Of a stretch of DNA of 64,000 bases, positions 30,614-39,743 are shown in pieces; within the stretch, counting starts at the first letter, position 1, and every line of letters begins with the position of its first letter. The notes under the pieces are model-generated. The model made no database searches and was not told where the DNA came from. It worked only from the letters and a program-made list of their open reading frames with translations. Origin of the DNA: Pauljensenia sp902373545 (GTDB lineage Bacteria; Actinomycetota; Actinomycetes; Actinomycetales; Actinomycetaceae); assembly GCF_041432775.1 (NCBI RefSeq), contig NZ_JAPWAG010000012.1, positions 1 through 64,000 on the forward strand, written 5' to 3'. The translations under genes and the position numbers were made by a program.

Positions 30614-30724
30614 TTATTGCGCTGGTTGCTGTAGCAGTGCACTAGATAGCAGAGCATTGCACTGGATAGTAGGTAGTGCAATGCCTCCCTATCTAGTGCA
30701 ATGCTCCTCAAAACAGTGCATTGC
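30614..30724. repeat. Dyad array 2 (20-bp period), right of the AbiEi/DUF559 gene
   Basis: It starts at the base after the stop codon. Direct cores start at 30614, 30634 and 30654, inverted cores at 30675, 30695 and 30715, all 20 bp apart with a 21-bp step at the flip, the same as array 1. The central pair (30654-30663 with 30675-30684) is a perfect 10-bp inverted repeat. It could also fold as RNA and end transcription. Confidence 0.88.
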
Positions 30725-30814
30725 TACTTGGGGACAGGGCGCATGTGAAGCAATTGCTAGTAGTAGCGAGCAGAAGTCGTGGCTATGGCGCACTCACTTC
30801 CCGATAATCCGCCC

Positions 30815-33800
30815 CTACTTCCCCGCAAGCAGCGTCGCCAGGTGGACGCCCCCGCGGCCCGCCAGCTGCGCGGCCTGGGTGCGGCACGAGAAGCCATCCG
30901 CCAGGTACACGGCATCCGGCTTCGCCGACAGGGAGGGCAGCAGAGAATGCGACGCGACGGCCACAGACAGGTCGTAGTGGCCAGCCTCCATGCCGAAGTT
31001 TCCGGCCAGGCCGCAGCAGCCCTCGAGCCGGGTCACGCGCGCCCCCAGCGACTCGAGCAGCGCCTGGTCCGCGTCCCACCCCATGACGGAGTAGTGGTGG
31101 CAGTGCGGCTGGGCGACGATCTCGACGCCCTCCAGGCTCGGCAGGCGCCGCGCGGAGGCGGGCAGGGCCGACAGCACCTCGGCGAGGGTGCGCGTCGCAC
31201 CCGACACGAGCATCGAGCGCGGGTCGTCGGGCAGCAGGTCCAGCAGGTCGTCGCGCAGCACCGCCGTGCACGACGGTTCGACGCCGACGATCGGGATCCC
31301 CGACGCCGCAAAAGGCGCAAGAACGCCCAGCAACGACGCCAAGTGCTTCTTCGCCCCGCTCAGCTGACCCGTCGTAATCCACGTGAGGCCGCAGCACGCG
31401 TCCGGCGCGACGATCGGCGCGAAACCGTTCGCCTCGAGCACGTCGACGACCGCGCGCGCCCCCGTGTCGTCCAGGGTCTGGCTAAACGAGTCCGCCCACA
31501 CGAGCGCGTACGGCCGCCCGCTGGGGTCGCGCGGCCCGCTCAGGATCGGTGAGTCCGCCATCGACGAGGCGGTGGCCCCCTCGCGCTCGCGTGCAGAGTT
31601 GGACGAGGCAGTGGCACCGCCGCGCTCGCGGGCGGAGTTGGACGAGGCCTGGGCGCCGCCGCGCTCGCGGGCGGAGTTGGACGAGGACTGGGCGCCGCCG
31701 CGCTCGCGTGCGGTGTTAGGCGAGGCCTGGGCGCCGCCGCGCTTGCGGGCAGAGTTGGACGAGGCCTGGGCACCGCCGTGCTTGCGGGCACCGGTCGCGG
31801 CATCGGAAGGTGCAGTATCGGAAGTCGGAGCGTCGGAAGATACGGCATCGTCAGGCGTGACAGTCGGGACAGAACTCGCCAGCAGCGACCGCTTGCGAGC
31901 CCATGCGGTGAAGGTGCCCGACTGGAGGGCGGGCATGCCTCGGCGAGGATCAAGGCCGATGATGCGGAAGGCGAGCGAGCGCAGGGGGCCCACCGACATG
32001 ACGGCGTTTGCGACGGCGGCCAGGCCGGGCACGCGCGCGGTGACGCGGGTCAGGCGCGGCAGCCAGCCGAGCGTGTAGTGGCTGAGCGGGCGCATGCGGC
32101 CGCGGTAGGTGCGGAAGAGTGCTTCGGAGCGGTAGCGGGCCATGTCGACGCCGGCGGGGCAGTCGGCGGAGCAGGCCTTGCAGGCGAGGCATAGGTCGAG
32201 GGCCTCGAGGACCTCGGGGGAGTCGATCGCCTTGATGAGCTGCGAGTTCGCGGCCTCCTGGAGGATGCGGGCGCGCCCTCGGGTCACGTCCTTCTCCTCG
32301 CGCGTGGCCAGGTAGGAGGGGCACATGAAGGTGCCGGACACTCCGGCGCGGCATTTGCCGACGCCCGTGCAGCGGTGGACGGCGGCTGTGAAGTCGCCGC
32401 CGTCGTGGCCGAAGGCGAAGCCGCCGTCGGCGGGCATGGGACGCGCAGCAACGCGGCGCAGATTGAGATCCAACGGATCGACGCCCGGTTGGAGTTCGAG
32501 CTGGCCGCCAGCAACGGCGAGCGGGCCGCCAGCAACGGTGAGCGGGCCGGACACGTCGGATGGGCGCGAGGAGCCGGCGGCGGCCGCACCGCCAGATGCG
32601 CGAGCGGAACCCGCAGAACCATCAGCGCGCAGGGACGTTGGCATATCGGCAGCGCCTCTGCCCGGGGCCGGGCCCGCAGCGTCGGCCCCGAGAACGGAAC
32701 CAGCGCCGAAGCTGCCACTGGAACCGGCTCCGCCACCATCTTGCGCGGCAAGAGCCCGCGCCGCACGAGTCCGCGCCCGGGCGCGGGAGGAGGCCTCGGC
32801 CTCGTCCATGGGGGCGGCGAGCACCCCGGGGTTGAGGAGGTTAGCCGGGTCGAAAACGTGCTTGACGCGCGCGAACAGGTCGAGCATGTCGGGGGAGTAC
32901 ATGAAGCGCAGGAGCTCGCCGCGGGCGCGCCCGTCGCCGTGCTCGCCGGAGACGGAGCCGCCGTGGGCGGCGCAGATGCGGGCCGCGGACTGGAGGAACG
33001 CGCGCGAGTGGGCGACGCCCTCGGGGGTGTCGAGCGGCATGGCGAGGCGCACGTGCACGCAGCCGTCGCCAAAGTGCCCGTACAGGAGCCCGTCGATGTC
33101 GAACTCTGACATGAGGGCGGTGAAGTCGCGCAGGTACGCGCCGAGGTTCTCGGGCGGGACGGCCGCATCCTCGAAGCCGGGCCAGGCCTGCTGGTCGCCG
33201 CCGCCCGCGCCGTCCGGAGGGGTGCGCCCGCCTAGGCCCGCACCGTCGGCGCGGATCCTCCACAGGGCCGAGGCCTGGGCCCCCGGCGGGTAGACGACCG
33301 TGTCGATGGCGGCAGAGTCGGCGCACAGGGCGCGTGCGCGCTCCAGGGAGGCGGTGACGTCTTCGCCGGGGGCGCCGACTTCGACGAGGAGCCAGCCTTC
33401 GCCCTCGGGGAGGGCGGGGACTGCGCCCGGGCCCTTGTGGGCGCGCACGACGTCGACGAGGCGACGGTCCATGCCTTCGACCGCGAGGGGGGAGTGGGCG
33501 AGCAGATTGGGAACGTCGTCGGCCGCCTCGATCATGGAGCGGTAGCCGAGGGCGGCGAGCACGGGAGCGTCGGGCAGGGGCACGAGGCGCACGGTGATCG
33601 ACAGGATGAGGACGAGGGTGCCCTCGCTGCCCGCGAGCATGGCGGCGAGGTTGCGCCCGCCCTCTGGGGTGAGGTGTTCGAGGGAATAGCCGGAGACCTG
33701 GCGCTTGAAGCGGCCGAGCTGCGTGCGGATGGGCGCCAGGTTGGAGTCGATGAGGGACGCGAGCCCCGGAACGTCGTTCAGCTCCGAATCGTGCGAGGTC

Positions 33801-34321
33801 GTGGCCGTGAAGCGGCGCCCCTGTCCGTCCACGCAGTCCAGGGAGACGATGTTGTCGGAGGTGCGCCCCCAGGCGGTTGCGTGTGGGCCGCACGCGTTGT
33901 TGGCGACCATGCCGGCGATCGTCGCGCGGTTCTGGGAGGAAGGGTCGGGGCCAAAACGCAGGCCGTGCTTGGCGGCGGCGGCCTGGAGGGTGGAGCCGAC
34001 GCAGCCGGGTTCGACGGTGGCGGTGCGGGCCTCGGGATCGATGGAGAGGACCCGGTTCATGTGGCGCGAGAAATCGAGGACGAGGCCGGGGCCGATCGCG
34101 TTGGACGCGCACGAGGTGCCGCCTCCTCGGGCGGTGAGGGGGACGCCGTGTGCGCGGGCGAGGTCGAAGGCCGCGAGGGCCTGCTCGGGCGTGCGCGGGA
34201 ATGCGACGGCCAGGGGCGGGATGCGCGTGAGGCCGGCGTCGGAGGAATATCGCGCGCGCGTGCCGCTCGAAGAGTCGACGTCGATGAGTGCGCGCAGGTC
34301 AGACAGGAAGCTGTCGCTCAT
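30815..34321 (-). CDS. FAD/4Fe-4S dehydrogenase, YdiJ-like (D-2-hydroxyacid oxidation)
   Basis: 1168 aa fusion of a GlcD-like and a GlcF-like half, as in E. coli YdiJ (a D-2-hydroxyglutarate dehydrogenase of about 1018 aa). Residues about 37-200: FAD-binding type 4 domain with TARGGGTSCASNAIG and the NNACGPHA loop. Residues 240-520: FAD-oxidase C-terminal domain with HFGDGCVHVR and SGEHGDGR. Residues about 650-790: two Fe-S cysteine sets (CTGVGKCR...CP and CLACKACSADCP). Then a low-complexity linker with a 13-residue repeat, and two CCG domains (DACCGL, GCCGLAGNFG). Its substrate is probably D-2-hydroxyglutarate, D-lactate or glycolate; electrons would go to quinone. An extra Ala/Gly/Ser-rich insert lies at about residues 520-610. 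Confidence 0.88.
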   Translation of the reverse strand: MSDSFLSDLRALIDVDSSSGTRARYSSDAGLTRIPPLAVAFPRTPEQALAAFDLARAHGVPLTARGGGTSCASNAIGPGLVLDFSRHMNRVLSIDPEARTATVEPGCVGSTLQAAAAKHGLRFGPDPSSQNRATIAGMVANNACGPHATAWGRTSDNIVSLDCVDGQGRRFTATTSHDSELNDVPGLASLIDSNLAPIRTQLGRFKRQVSGYSLEHLTPEGGRNLAAMLAGSEGTLVLILSITVRLVPLPDAPVLAALGYRSMIEAADDVPNLLAHSPLAVEGMDRRLVDVVRAHKGPGAVPALPEGEGWLLVEVGAPGEDVTASLERARALCADSAAIDTVVYPPGAQASALWRIRADGAGLGGRTPPDGAGGGDQQAWPGFEDAAVPPENLGAYLRDFTALMSEFDIDGLLYGHFGDGCVHVRLAMPLDTPEGVAHSRAFLQSAARICAAHGGSVSGEHGDGRARGELLRFMYSPDMLDLFARVKHVFDPANLLNPGVLAAPMDEAEASSRARARTRAARALAAQDGGGAGSSGSFGAGSVLGADAAGPAPGRGAADMPTSLRADGSAGSARASGGAAAAGSSRPSDVSGPLTVAGGPLAVAGGQLELQPGVDPLDLNLRRVAARPMPADGGFAFGHDGGDFTAAVHRCTGVGKCRAGVSGTFMCPSYLATREEKDVTRGRARILQEAANSQLIKAIDSPEVLEALDLCLACKACSADCPAGVDMARYRSEALFRTYRGRMRPLSHYTLGWLPRLTRVTARVPGLAAVANAVMSVGPLRSLAFRIIGLDPRRGMPALQSGTFTAWARKRSLLASSVPTVTPDDAVSSDAPTSDTAPSDAATGARKHGGAQASSNSARKRGGAQASPNTARERGGAQSSSNSARERGGAQASSNSARERGGATASSNSAREREGATASSMADSPILSGPRDPSGRPYALVWADSFSQTLDDTGARAVVDVLEANGFAPIVAPDACCGLTWITTGQLSGAKKHLASLLGVLAPFAASGIPIVGVEPSCTAVLRDDLLDLLPDDPRSMLVSGATRTLAEVLSALPASARRLPSLEGVEIVAQPHCHHYSVMGWDADQALLESLGARVTRLEGCCGLAGNFGMEAGHYDLSVAVASHSLLPSLSAKPDAVYLADGFSCRTQAAQLAGRGGVHLATLLAGK
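31583..31777 (-). repeat. 39-bp minisatellite inside the YdiJ-like gene
   Basis: Five full 39-bp units, with partial units on both sides, encode a 13-residue repeat (RGGAQASSNSARE and variants). The units differ by a few bases each. It lies in the linker between the Fe-S domain and the CCG domains, so length change would keep the frame. Confidence 0.9.
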
Positions 34322-34382
34322 ATTCCCAGTGTGTCACGCCCTGGCCACGCGGGACGGGTCTTCCCGCTGTGCGGATAGTCGC

Positions 34383-34444
34383 GACCGGGGACGAGGCCGT
34401 GGCCGGCAGGTGCGCCCGGGGACGAGGCCGTGGCCGGCAGGTGC
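34383..34444. repeat. 31-bp tandem repeat, two copies
   Basis: Two adjacent 31-bp units (34383-34413, 34414-34444) differ by one base near their start. Each contains GACGAGGCCGTGGCC, the word that recurs through the window. Confidence 0.85.
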
Positions 34445-34891
34445 GACCGGCTCACAATGGGGTTTGTCAAGTACCGATAAAGCCTCGGCTGCCCACGATG
34501 TGGCCTCAGGCAGGCTCGGGATCGTCGGTGAAAAACTTGGGGAAAGGGGTCACCGGAACGGGCATTCGTTCAACTGGCGGCATATGTGGGCTGACCGGGC
34601 GCGAAATATTGGGGTAGCGGCGAGGCATTGTCTTATTGTTCACGCAGTAGGGGGACAGTTCGTCGCGCGTCTCATCGGACGCTGGAACCCTGGGTTCTGG
34701 CGCCGAGTATTCAATGAGGCGCAGGGATCTTCTGCTCATTGTTACCCGCCTTGCCTGTCGTGTACTGCATGTTGCGCCCTGGTTTAACCGGATGGAATAT
34801 GCTTCCTCGTCCGATTTGCGCGCATGGAATCACATCCTACACGATTGGGGTACTGCTATGGGGCGAATCTCAAGTAGTTATTCGACACGTG

Positions 34892-35023
34892 TCAGTGCGG
34901 GCCTCGTCGTCGGGAGCGGGCTGCCTTGAGTGTGGCCCACTCCGTGTCGGTCGTTTGCTTGCCACCGGCGATGATGGTGGCGACATCTTGAGAGGTGGGG
35001 GTGTCGTTGTTGACGTGGGCCAT
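34892..35023 (-). CDS. Possible 43-aa small protein
   Basis: ATG at 35023, stop TGA at 34892. The product has a polar, protein-like composition (MAHVNNDTPTSQDVATIIAG, later TEWATLKAARSRRRGPH) with a basic tail. No good ribosome site is visible and no homologue is recognised. It may be chance. Confidence 0.22.
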   Translation of the reverse strand: MAHVNNDTPTSQDVATIIAGGKQTTDTEWATLKAARSRRRGPH

Positions 35024-35044
35024 GGGGTCCGCGTCTGGTGAGTG

Positions 35045-35074
35045 TTGACAATGCGCCATATGATTACGTGGTAT
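35045..35074 (+). promoter_or_regulatory. Promoter candidate for the acidic-protein gene
   Basis: A perfect -35 box TTGACA (35045-35050) is followed 18 bp later by TGGTAT (35069-35074), a weak -10. A start near 35082 would give a leader of about 80 nt before the ATG at 35164. Confidence 0.35.
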
Positions 35075-35163
35075 CTATCGCAATGTCCAAGTGTCATCCG
35101 ATTTTCTTTTGAAACGTATGAAACAATGGCCACGAGCGCCCCATACACGTGAAGGATAGATCG

Positions 35164-37038
35164 ATGGCCCTGTTTGAGTTCGAGGATGGACACCTCGTAC
35201 CCGCTCAATTCGGGTACCCCGTGTCGCATGATCTGGGTCCTGACCTGGTTGACGCGATCTGCCAACAGGTCCTGCAGATTGTGTCGCGCCCGCTGTTCCC
35301 GGTGACATGGCGTGACATGACGGGACAGGTTGGTGAGGAGACGCCGCGCTTGACGGCGCTGGACGTGACGGGGCAAATCGTCTCGGTCGAGATCCTGAAG
35401 CTCCTAGACTCCGAGACCCTCATTACGTCACTGTCGCGTCTGGCAGTCGTGGCGTCGCTGTCCTGGTCGGATCTGGCGGCTGAGTACCCGTCGGGCCCCG
35501 AGGGTTTCCGCGCAGGCTGGGCGCAGTTCCGCGACTCGATGCCGCCTGCCGTTGGCCCGGGCCCCCGCCTGATCATGGTCGCTGGCGAAATCGATCCGTC
35601 GGTGCGTCCCGCCCTGTCGATTCTGGCGACCTCCGGCGTCGAGGTGCACCTGATGAACCTGCGCCAGATGTCGAACGGCCGCCTCTTCCTCGACGTGAAC
35701 GCGGTCGGACCGCGCCTGTATGGCCACGCCCCGCAGCTCCTCGGTTCCTCCGCCGCCGCCCCCGCGATCACCGCGGGTTCCGTCCCGGTCGAGGCCTCGG
35801 CTGAGTCCGCCGAGTGTGAGGCCACCCCCGATGCGACCGAGCAGGACGAGGCACCGGCCATTCCTGCTCCGCCCGACCCGCCCTCGGCGGATACCGACGA
35901 GGAGAATGCGACCGAGTCGGAGACGCCGACGACGCGCCCCACCCCGAAGGTCGCCCCGCACCTGCGCGACGTGTTCCACTACTCGGTGGACGAGGAGCCC
36001 CCCGCTCCCTGGAAGTCCGAGGACGACGGCCAGGATCAGGCTCAGGACGCCGCCGAGGAGCAGGCCGACGAGGCCGGTGCCGATCTGGAGGATCAGGCCG
36101 AGGAATCCGCCGACGCTGAGCTGGAAGACGAGCGCGGCGCAGACGCCGACGAGGCGCCCAGCGACGAGCTCGTGGAGGAGGAAACCGACGACGCTGAGGA
36201 TGCCGACGCTGACTTCGACGACGCCGAGCGCGCCGACGAGGGTGAGGCTGGTGCCGAGTGCGACAGCGACGCCGAGCGCGACGAGGCTGAGGACCACGAG
36301 GGTGAGGCTGAGCGCCGCGAGGACGAGTCCGCCGACGAGGCTGAGGATCGCGAGGACGCCGACGCCTCTGAGCGCTCCAACGAGCAGGGCCAGGACGGCG
36401 ATGAGCACGTCGCCGAGGAGAACGCGGACTCTGAGGGCGAGCACAGCGGTGATGACATCGGCGACTGTGAACACGACCATCCCGAGGAGCGCGCGGTATA
36501 CATGAACGAGGAGCTGGACATCGAGGAGGCCGACGTGGATGGTGAGCAGCGCTGGGAGCGCCCCGCTCACCTCGGCAGCCGCGCGTCGCGCCGCAGCCAC
36601 TCCGAGGCCGTCGAGCTCAACGACGGCGGAGCGACAGAGGCGGCCACGGCCTCGTTTGTGGATCGCGAAGAGGAATCCCCGGAGGTTGTTGCGGCCCGCG
36701 AAGAGGGCGTGCCCGTCCTCGGGCGCGACGAGGATGGCCTGCGCACGCTGGCCCAGATCCTCGGCGAGGATACGCCCCTTGTGGCTCGCGGCGAGCTGGG
36801 CCTGCCCAGCGACCTGGTGCTGGCCGCCAGCGGCGCGATCTCGGGCGCCGGCCTGACCTACCCGTCCCTGGACACGATGCTGACCGCGCGCGGCATGAGC
36901 CACATCGACGTGTGGTCGCTCGTGCGCATCGGCGACCGCCTGGGCCCGACGCTGGCCGAGGCCCTTGACGAGGTCAACCGCGAGATCGTCCGCGAATACG
37001 CGAAAGCGCCTCGCGAACGCCGCATCGCGCGCCACTGA
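35164..37038 (+). CDS. Large acidic protein with possible degenerate PD-(D/E)XK-like N-domain
   Basis: 624 aa from the ATG at 35164 (GAAGGA upstream). Not assigned to a named family. Residues 1-180 form a compact domain; LTALDVTGQIVSVEILKLLD has the spacing of a D...(V/I)E(V/I)K nuclease core but with Leu before Lys, so if it is that fold it may be inactive. Residues about 220-460 are extremely rich in Asp and Glu with Ala (DEA/EDE runs) and must be disordered and highly negative. The C-terminal 120 residues (GVPVLGRDEDGLRTLAQILG... RRIARH) form a second, helical domain with a basic end. No signal peptide. The acidic middle could mimic DNA or bind basic partners; this is only a suggestion. 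Confidence 0.75.
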   Translation: MALFEFEDGHLVPAQFGYPVSHDLGPDLVDAICQQVLQIVSRPLFPVTWRDMTGQVGEETPRLTALDVTGQIVSVEILKLLDSETLITSLSRLAVVASLSWSDLAAEYPSGPEGFRAGWAQFRDSMPPAVGPGPRLIMVAGEIDPSVRPALSILATSGVEVHLMNLRQMSNGRLFLDVNAVGPRLYGHAPQLLGSSAAAPAITAGSVPVEASAESAECEATPDATEQDEAPAIPAPPDPPSADTDEENATESETPTTRPTPKVAPHLRDVFHYSVDEEPPAPWKSEDDGQDQAQDAAEEQADEAGADLEDQAEESADAELEDERGADADEAPSDELVEEETDDAEDADADFDDAERADEGEAGAECDSDAERDEAEDHEGEAERREDESADEAEDREDADASERSNEQGQDGDEHVAEENADSEGEHSGDDIGDCEHDHPEERAVYMNEELDIEEADVDGEQRWERPAHLGSRASRRSHSEAVELNDGGATEAATASFVDREEESPEVVAAREEGVPVLGRDEDGLRTLAQILGEDTPLVARGELGLPSDLVLAASGAISGAGLTYPSLDTMLTARGMSHIDVWSLVRIGDRLGPTLAEALDEVNREIVREYAKAPRERRIARH

Positions 37039-37055
37039 CACGCCACAGAGTACGC

Positions 37056-37087
37056 GGCGGCCCGGGATCAACCGATCCCGGGCCGCC
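37056..37087. terminator. Terminator between the acidic-protein gene and the leftward hydrolase
   Basis: A perfect 14-bp stem (37056-37069 with 37074-37087) with an AACC loop, 18 bp after the stop. It lies in the convergent region and may serve both sides. Confidence 0.75.
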
Positions 37088-37234
37088 CTGTCTCACGCAA
37101 CGATGCGGCCCGCGTCCGTCGCTCGCTGCCTGACCGCGCCGCGATCCGCGACGAGGGCGCCGCGCGTCCGCCGCCGGGGCGCGAGGTGCCGCGCGACGAG
37201 AGCGTGCCCGGCCACGGCCTCGTCGCCCGGGGTG

Positions 37235-38380
37235 CTACCCGATGAACGCGCCCAGCCAGCCGCGCATGGTCGCGTACACTGCCTCGCGCACGGGCGCGTC
37301 CGACAGGACCAGGTCGTGCTTGCCGGGGAAGCGAGCGATCGTCACCAGGTCGGACAAGCCCAGGCTGCGCTGCGCGATCACGACCGGGTCCAACACGGTG
37401 TCGGACGTGAAGACGCGCTCGCACCACTCCTCCTCGACATAGGCCGACGTGGACACCATCGACAGGACCGGGCACTCCAGGTGCACGTCCTTCTCGATCG
37501 TCTCGTGCCCAGCCATGATCGCCTCGAGCCACGAGGCCGGGACCGGGTAGGACTCGGGGCGCTTCCACTCCTGGATGATCGGCCAGCCGGCGACCGACGG
37601 GTCCTGCGCCGACAGCCCCTCGGGAATATCCAGCTCCGAGGAGGCGCGCCCCGCGAGCGAGCGACCGTAGTGGCCGGTCCCGCCCGAGGGCACCTCCCAC
37701 ATGGGGCTGCGCGCCGCGATGCGCCCGATGACGGGAGCCATCGCCCCGCGCCAGGTGGCCATCGACTGCATCTCCAGCCAGCCCGAGTTCAGGATGAGGC
37801 CGCCCAGGACGCCCGGGTGGCGGTGCGCCCACAGGGTCGCGATCAGGCCGCCCGTCGAGTGCCCCATGAGAACGATCGGCTCGTCGTCGCGCTCCTCGCG
37901 GATAATCTCGATGGCCTCGCCGATCTCCTCGTCGTACACGGACAGGTCGTCCGTGTAGCCGATCGTCTGGTGGGGGCGCAGGGAGCGCCCGTACTTGCGC
38001 ATGTCCAGCGCGTAGAACGCGGCCCCGGCCTCTCGCAGGTGGTCGGCCATCTCCGTCTGGAAGAAGTAGTCGTTGCGCCCGTGCAGGTACAGGATCGTCA
38101 TGCGGGCGTTTGTGGGCGGGGTCGCGCGCACAAGGGTCGCCACGCAGGGGCCCTCCGCGTCCTCGATCAGCTCGATCGTGCGCGACTCGTACCCGTCGCC
38201 CAGGATGTCGGTGCGCCAGTCGGGGCCGGGCGGGCCGACCTCGCCCCAGGGGGCCATGACGTCGCGCTCGGGCGTCGGCTCGTTCGACGAGGCCGGGGCC
38301 TCCACCCCGGAAAAATCTGGTAGGCCGGTCGCGTCGGGGGAACCCGGGCCTCCCTGTGAAGGATTGCTGGTAACGCTCAT
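37235..38380 (-). CDS. Alpha/beta hydrolase (lysophospholipase-like)
   Basis: 381 aa from the ATG at 38380. After a disordered N-terminus of about 40 residues comes a serine hydrolase of the monoglyceride lipase/lysophospholipase class: LYLHGRNDYFF (oxyanion region), LDMRKYGRSLRPH, the nucleophile elbow GHSTGG, and late Asp and GKHDLV for the acid and His. No signal peptide, so it is likely cytosolic. It lies downstream of metX with a gap of about 90 bp; a shared transcript is possible. Substrate unknown. Confidence 0.85.
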   Translation of the reverse strand: MSVTSNPSQGGPGSPDATGLPDFSGVEAPASSNEPTPERDVMAPWGEVGPPGPDWRTDILGDGYESRTIELIEDAEGPCVATLVRATPPTNARMTILYLHGRNDYFFQTEMADHLREAGAAFYALDMRKYGRSLRPHQTIGYTDDLSVYDEEIGEAIEIIREERDDEPIVLMGHSTGGLIATLWAHRHPGVLGGLILNSGWLEMQSMATWRGAMAPVIGRIAARSPMWEVPSGGTGHYGRSLAGRASSELDIPEGLSAQDPSVAGWPIIQEWKRPESYPVPASWLEAIMAGHETIEKDVHLECPVLSMVSTSAYVEEEWCERVFTSDTVLDPVVIAQRSLGLSDLVTIARFPGKHDLVLSDAPVREAVYATMRGWLGAFIG

Positions 38381-38469
38381 GTGATCAGCATAACGCGAGA
38401 GCCAGCCCCGGCCTCGTCGATCGAGCGAGAGGTCGGGGCGGGCGCAGAGACGGGGGTGCGGCGGCGGGC

Positions 38470-39627
38470 CTACGCGAAGGAGGACGCGCGCGAGGGGATG
38501 CGCTCGTTGAGGAACTCGTTGAGCAGGGCCGTGAGCTGATCGTGCTCGATGAGGAAGCCGTCGTGCCCGTGGTCGGAGTGGATCTCGCGATAGAACGCGC
38601 CAGGAATGCCGGAGGCCATCTGCCAGACCTGCTCGGGGAAGAACAAGCGGTCCGAGTCCACGGCGACGACGAGCGTACGCGCGGTGACGGCCTTGAGGGC
38701 CTGCGCGACGCCACCGCGGTCGCGGCCCACGTCGTGAGAGAGCATCGTGCGGCACAGCGTCACGTAGGAACCCGCGTCGAAGCGGCGCACGATCTTTTCG
38801 CCGTGGTAGTCCAGGTAGGACTCCACCGCCAGGCGCCCGCCGTGCAGGGGATCCTCGTCGTTCTGGGGGATGCGGCCGAAGCGCTCGTCCAGCTCCGAGG
38901 GGGAGCGGTAGGTCGTGTGCGCGATCTGGCGAGCCAGGGCCAAGCCGGCGGTGGGGCCGGGGCCCGCGTAGTAGTCGCCGCCGCGCCACGCGGGATCCAG
39001 CTCGATCGCGCGGATCTGCGTGTGCGTCCACGCCGCCTGGTCGGCCGTCGTCTGCGCGCCGGAGGCCACGACAACGAGACGGCGCACGCGCTCGGGGTAG
39101 GTGACCGCCCACTCGATCGCGCGGTGACCGCCCAGGGATGTGCCGATGACGATGTCCCACGTGTGGACGCCGAGGAGGTCGGACAGGAGGGCCTCGGCGC
39201 GAACCTGGTCGCGCGTGGAGATCACGGGGAAACGCGAGCCCCAGGGCGCCCCGTCCGGCGCCAGCGAGGCCGGGCCGGTCGAGCCCTGACAGCCGCCCAG
39301 CACGTTCGCGGCCACCACGTAGTAGCGCTCGGTGTCGATGATGCGCCCCGGGCCCACGATCTGGTCCCACCAGCCGGGGGTCGGCTGCCCGGGCGCGGCG
39401 TCGCCGTACACGTGGGCGTCGCCGGTCAGGGCGTGCAGGATGAGGACCGCGTTCGAGCCGGCCTCGTCCAGCTCGCCCCACGTCTCGTAAGCGAGCGTCA
39501 CGGAGGGCAGGATCTCGCCGTTTTCGAGGCGCTGGGCGCCCAGGTTCGCGAACTTTCGGAACGCGACCGGGTCGCCTTCGCGCCACGCGCCGGAGACGGG
39601 AGCGGGGGGCAGGTTGTGGCGGCTCAT
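38470..39627 (-). CDS. metX: Homoserine O-acetyltransferase
   Basis: 385 aa, the usual length. It transfers acetyl from acetyl-CoA to homoserine in methionine synthesis. Alpha/beta-hydrolase fold with the MetX features: AYETWGELDEAGSNAVLILHALTG in parts (substrate loop), the nucleophile in GTSLGGHRAIEW, and late VAVDSDRLFFP (Asp) and DHGHDGF (His). The succinyl or acetyl preference cannot be told from these motifs alone. It is downstream of metY with the hairpin at 39685 between them. Confidence 0.93.
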   Translation of the reverse strand: MSRHNLPPAPVSGAWREGDPVAFRKFANLGAQRLENGEILPSVTLAYETWGELDEAGSNAVLILHALTGDAHVYGDAAPGQPTPGWWDQIVGPGRIIDTERYYVVAANVLGGCQGSTGPASLAPDGAPWGSRFPVISTRDQVRAEALLSDLLGVHTWDIVIGTSLGGHRAIEWAVTYPERVRRLVVVASGAQTTADQAAWTHTQIRAIELDPAWRGGDYYAGPGPTAGLALARQIAHTTYRSPSELDERFGRIPQNDEDPLHGGRLAVESYLDYHGEKIVRRFDAGSYVTLCRTMLSHDVGRDRGGVAQALKAVTARTLVVAVDSDRLFFPEQVWQMASGIPGAFYREIHSDHGHDGFLIEHDQLTALLNEFLNERIPSRASSFA

Positions 39628-39684
39628 GGGGGCCTTCTTTCGCTGGAGCGGGACGTCGGTGTCGGGCTGGGGAGTGGAGGAATG

Positions 39685-39732
39685 CGGTGGCCTCGGCGGA
39701 TGAGGAGAGTGTGTATTGCGCCGAGGCCACCG
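39685..39732 (-). terminator. Hairpin between metY and metX
   Basis: A perfect 14-bp stem (39685-39698 with 39719-39732) with a 20-nt loop, right after the metY stop and about 60 bp before metX. As metX reads the same way, it may be a partial terminator that sets the ratio of the two enzymes. Confidence 0.55.
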
Positions 39733-39743
39733 ACAGTAGGGGC

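Larger units (their letters stand above)
34322..35163. other. Long intergenic stretch (no assured gene)
   Basis: About 840 bp. It holds the 31-bp tandem repeat at 34383-34444, a G+C-poor segment at 34500-34900 in which no reading frame looks real, a possible 43-aa frame at 34892-35023 on the minus strand, and a promoter candidate at 35045. The composition suggests remnants of acquired DNA. Confidence 0.5.

Noticed and set aside
35428..37071. A 547-residue leftward frame opposite the acidic protein
   Set aside because: The Val/Leu/Gly-rich product is the mirror of the Asp/Glu/Ala-rich coding strand, a pure composition effect.
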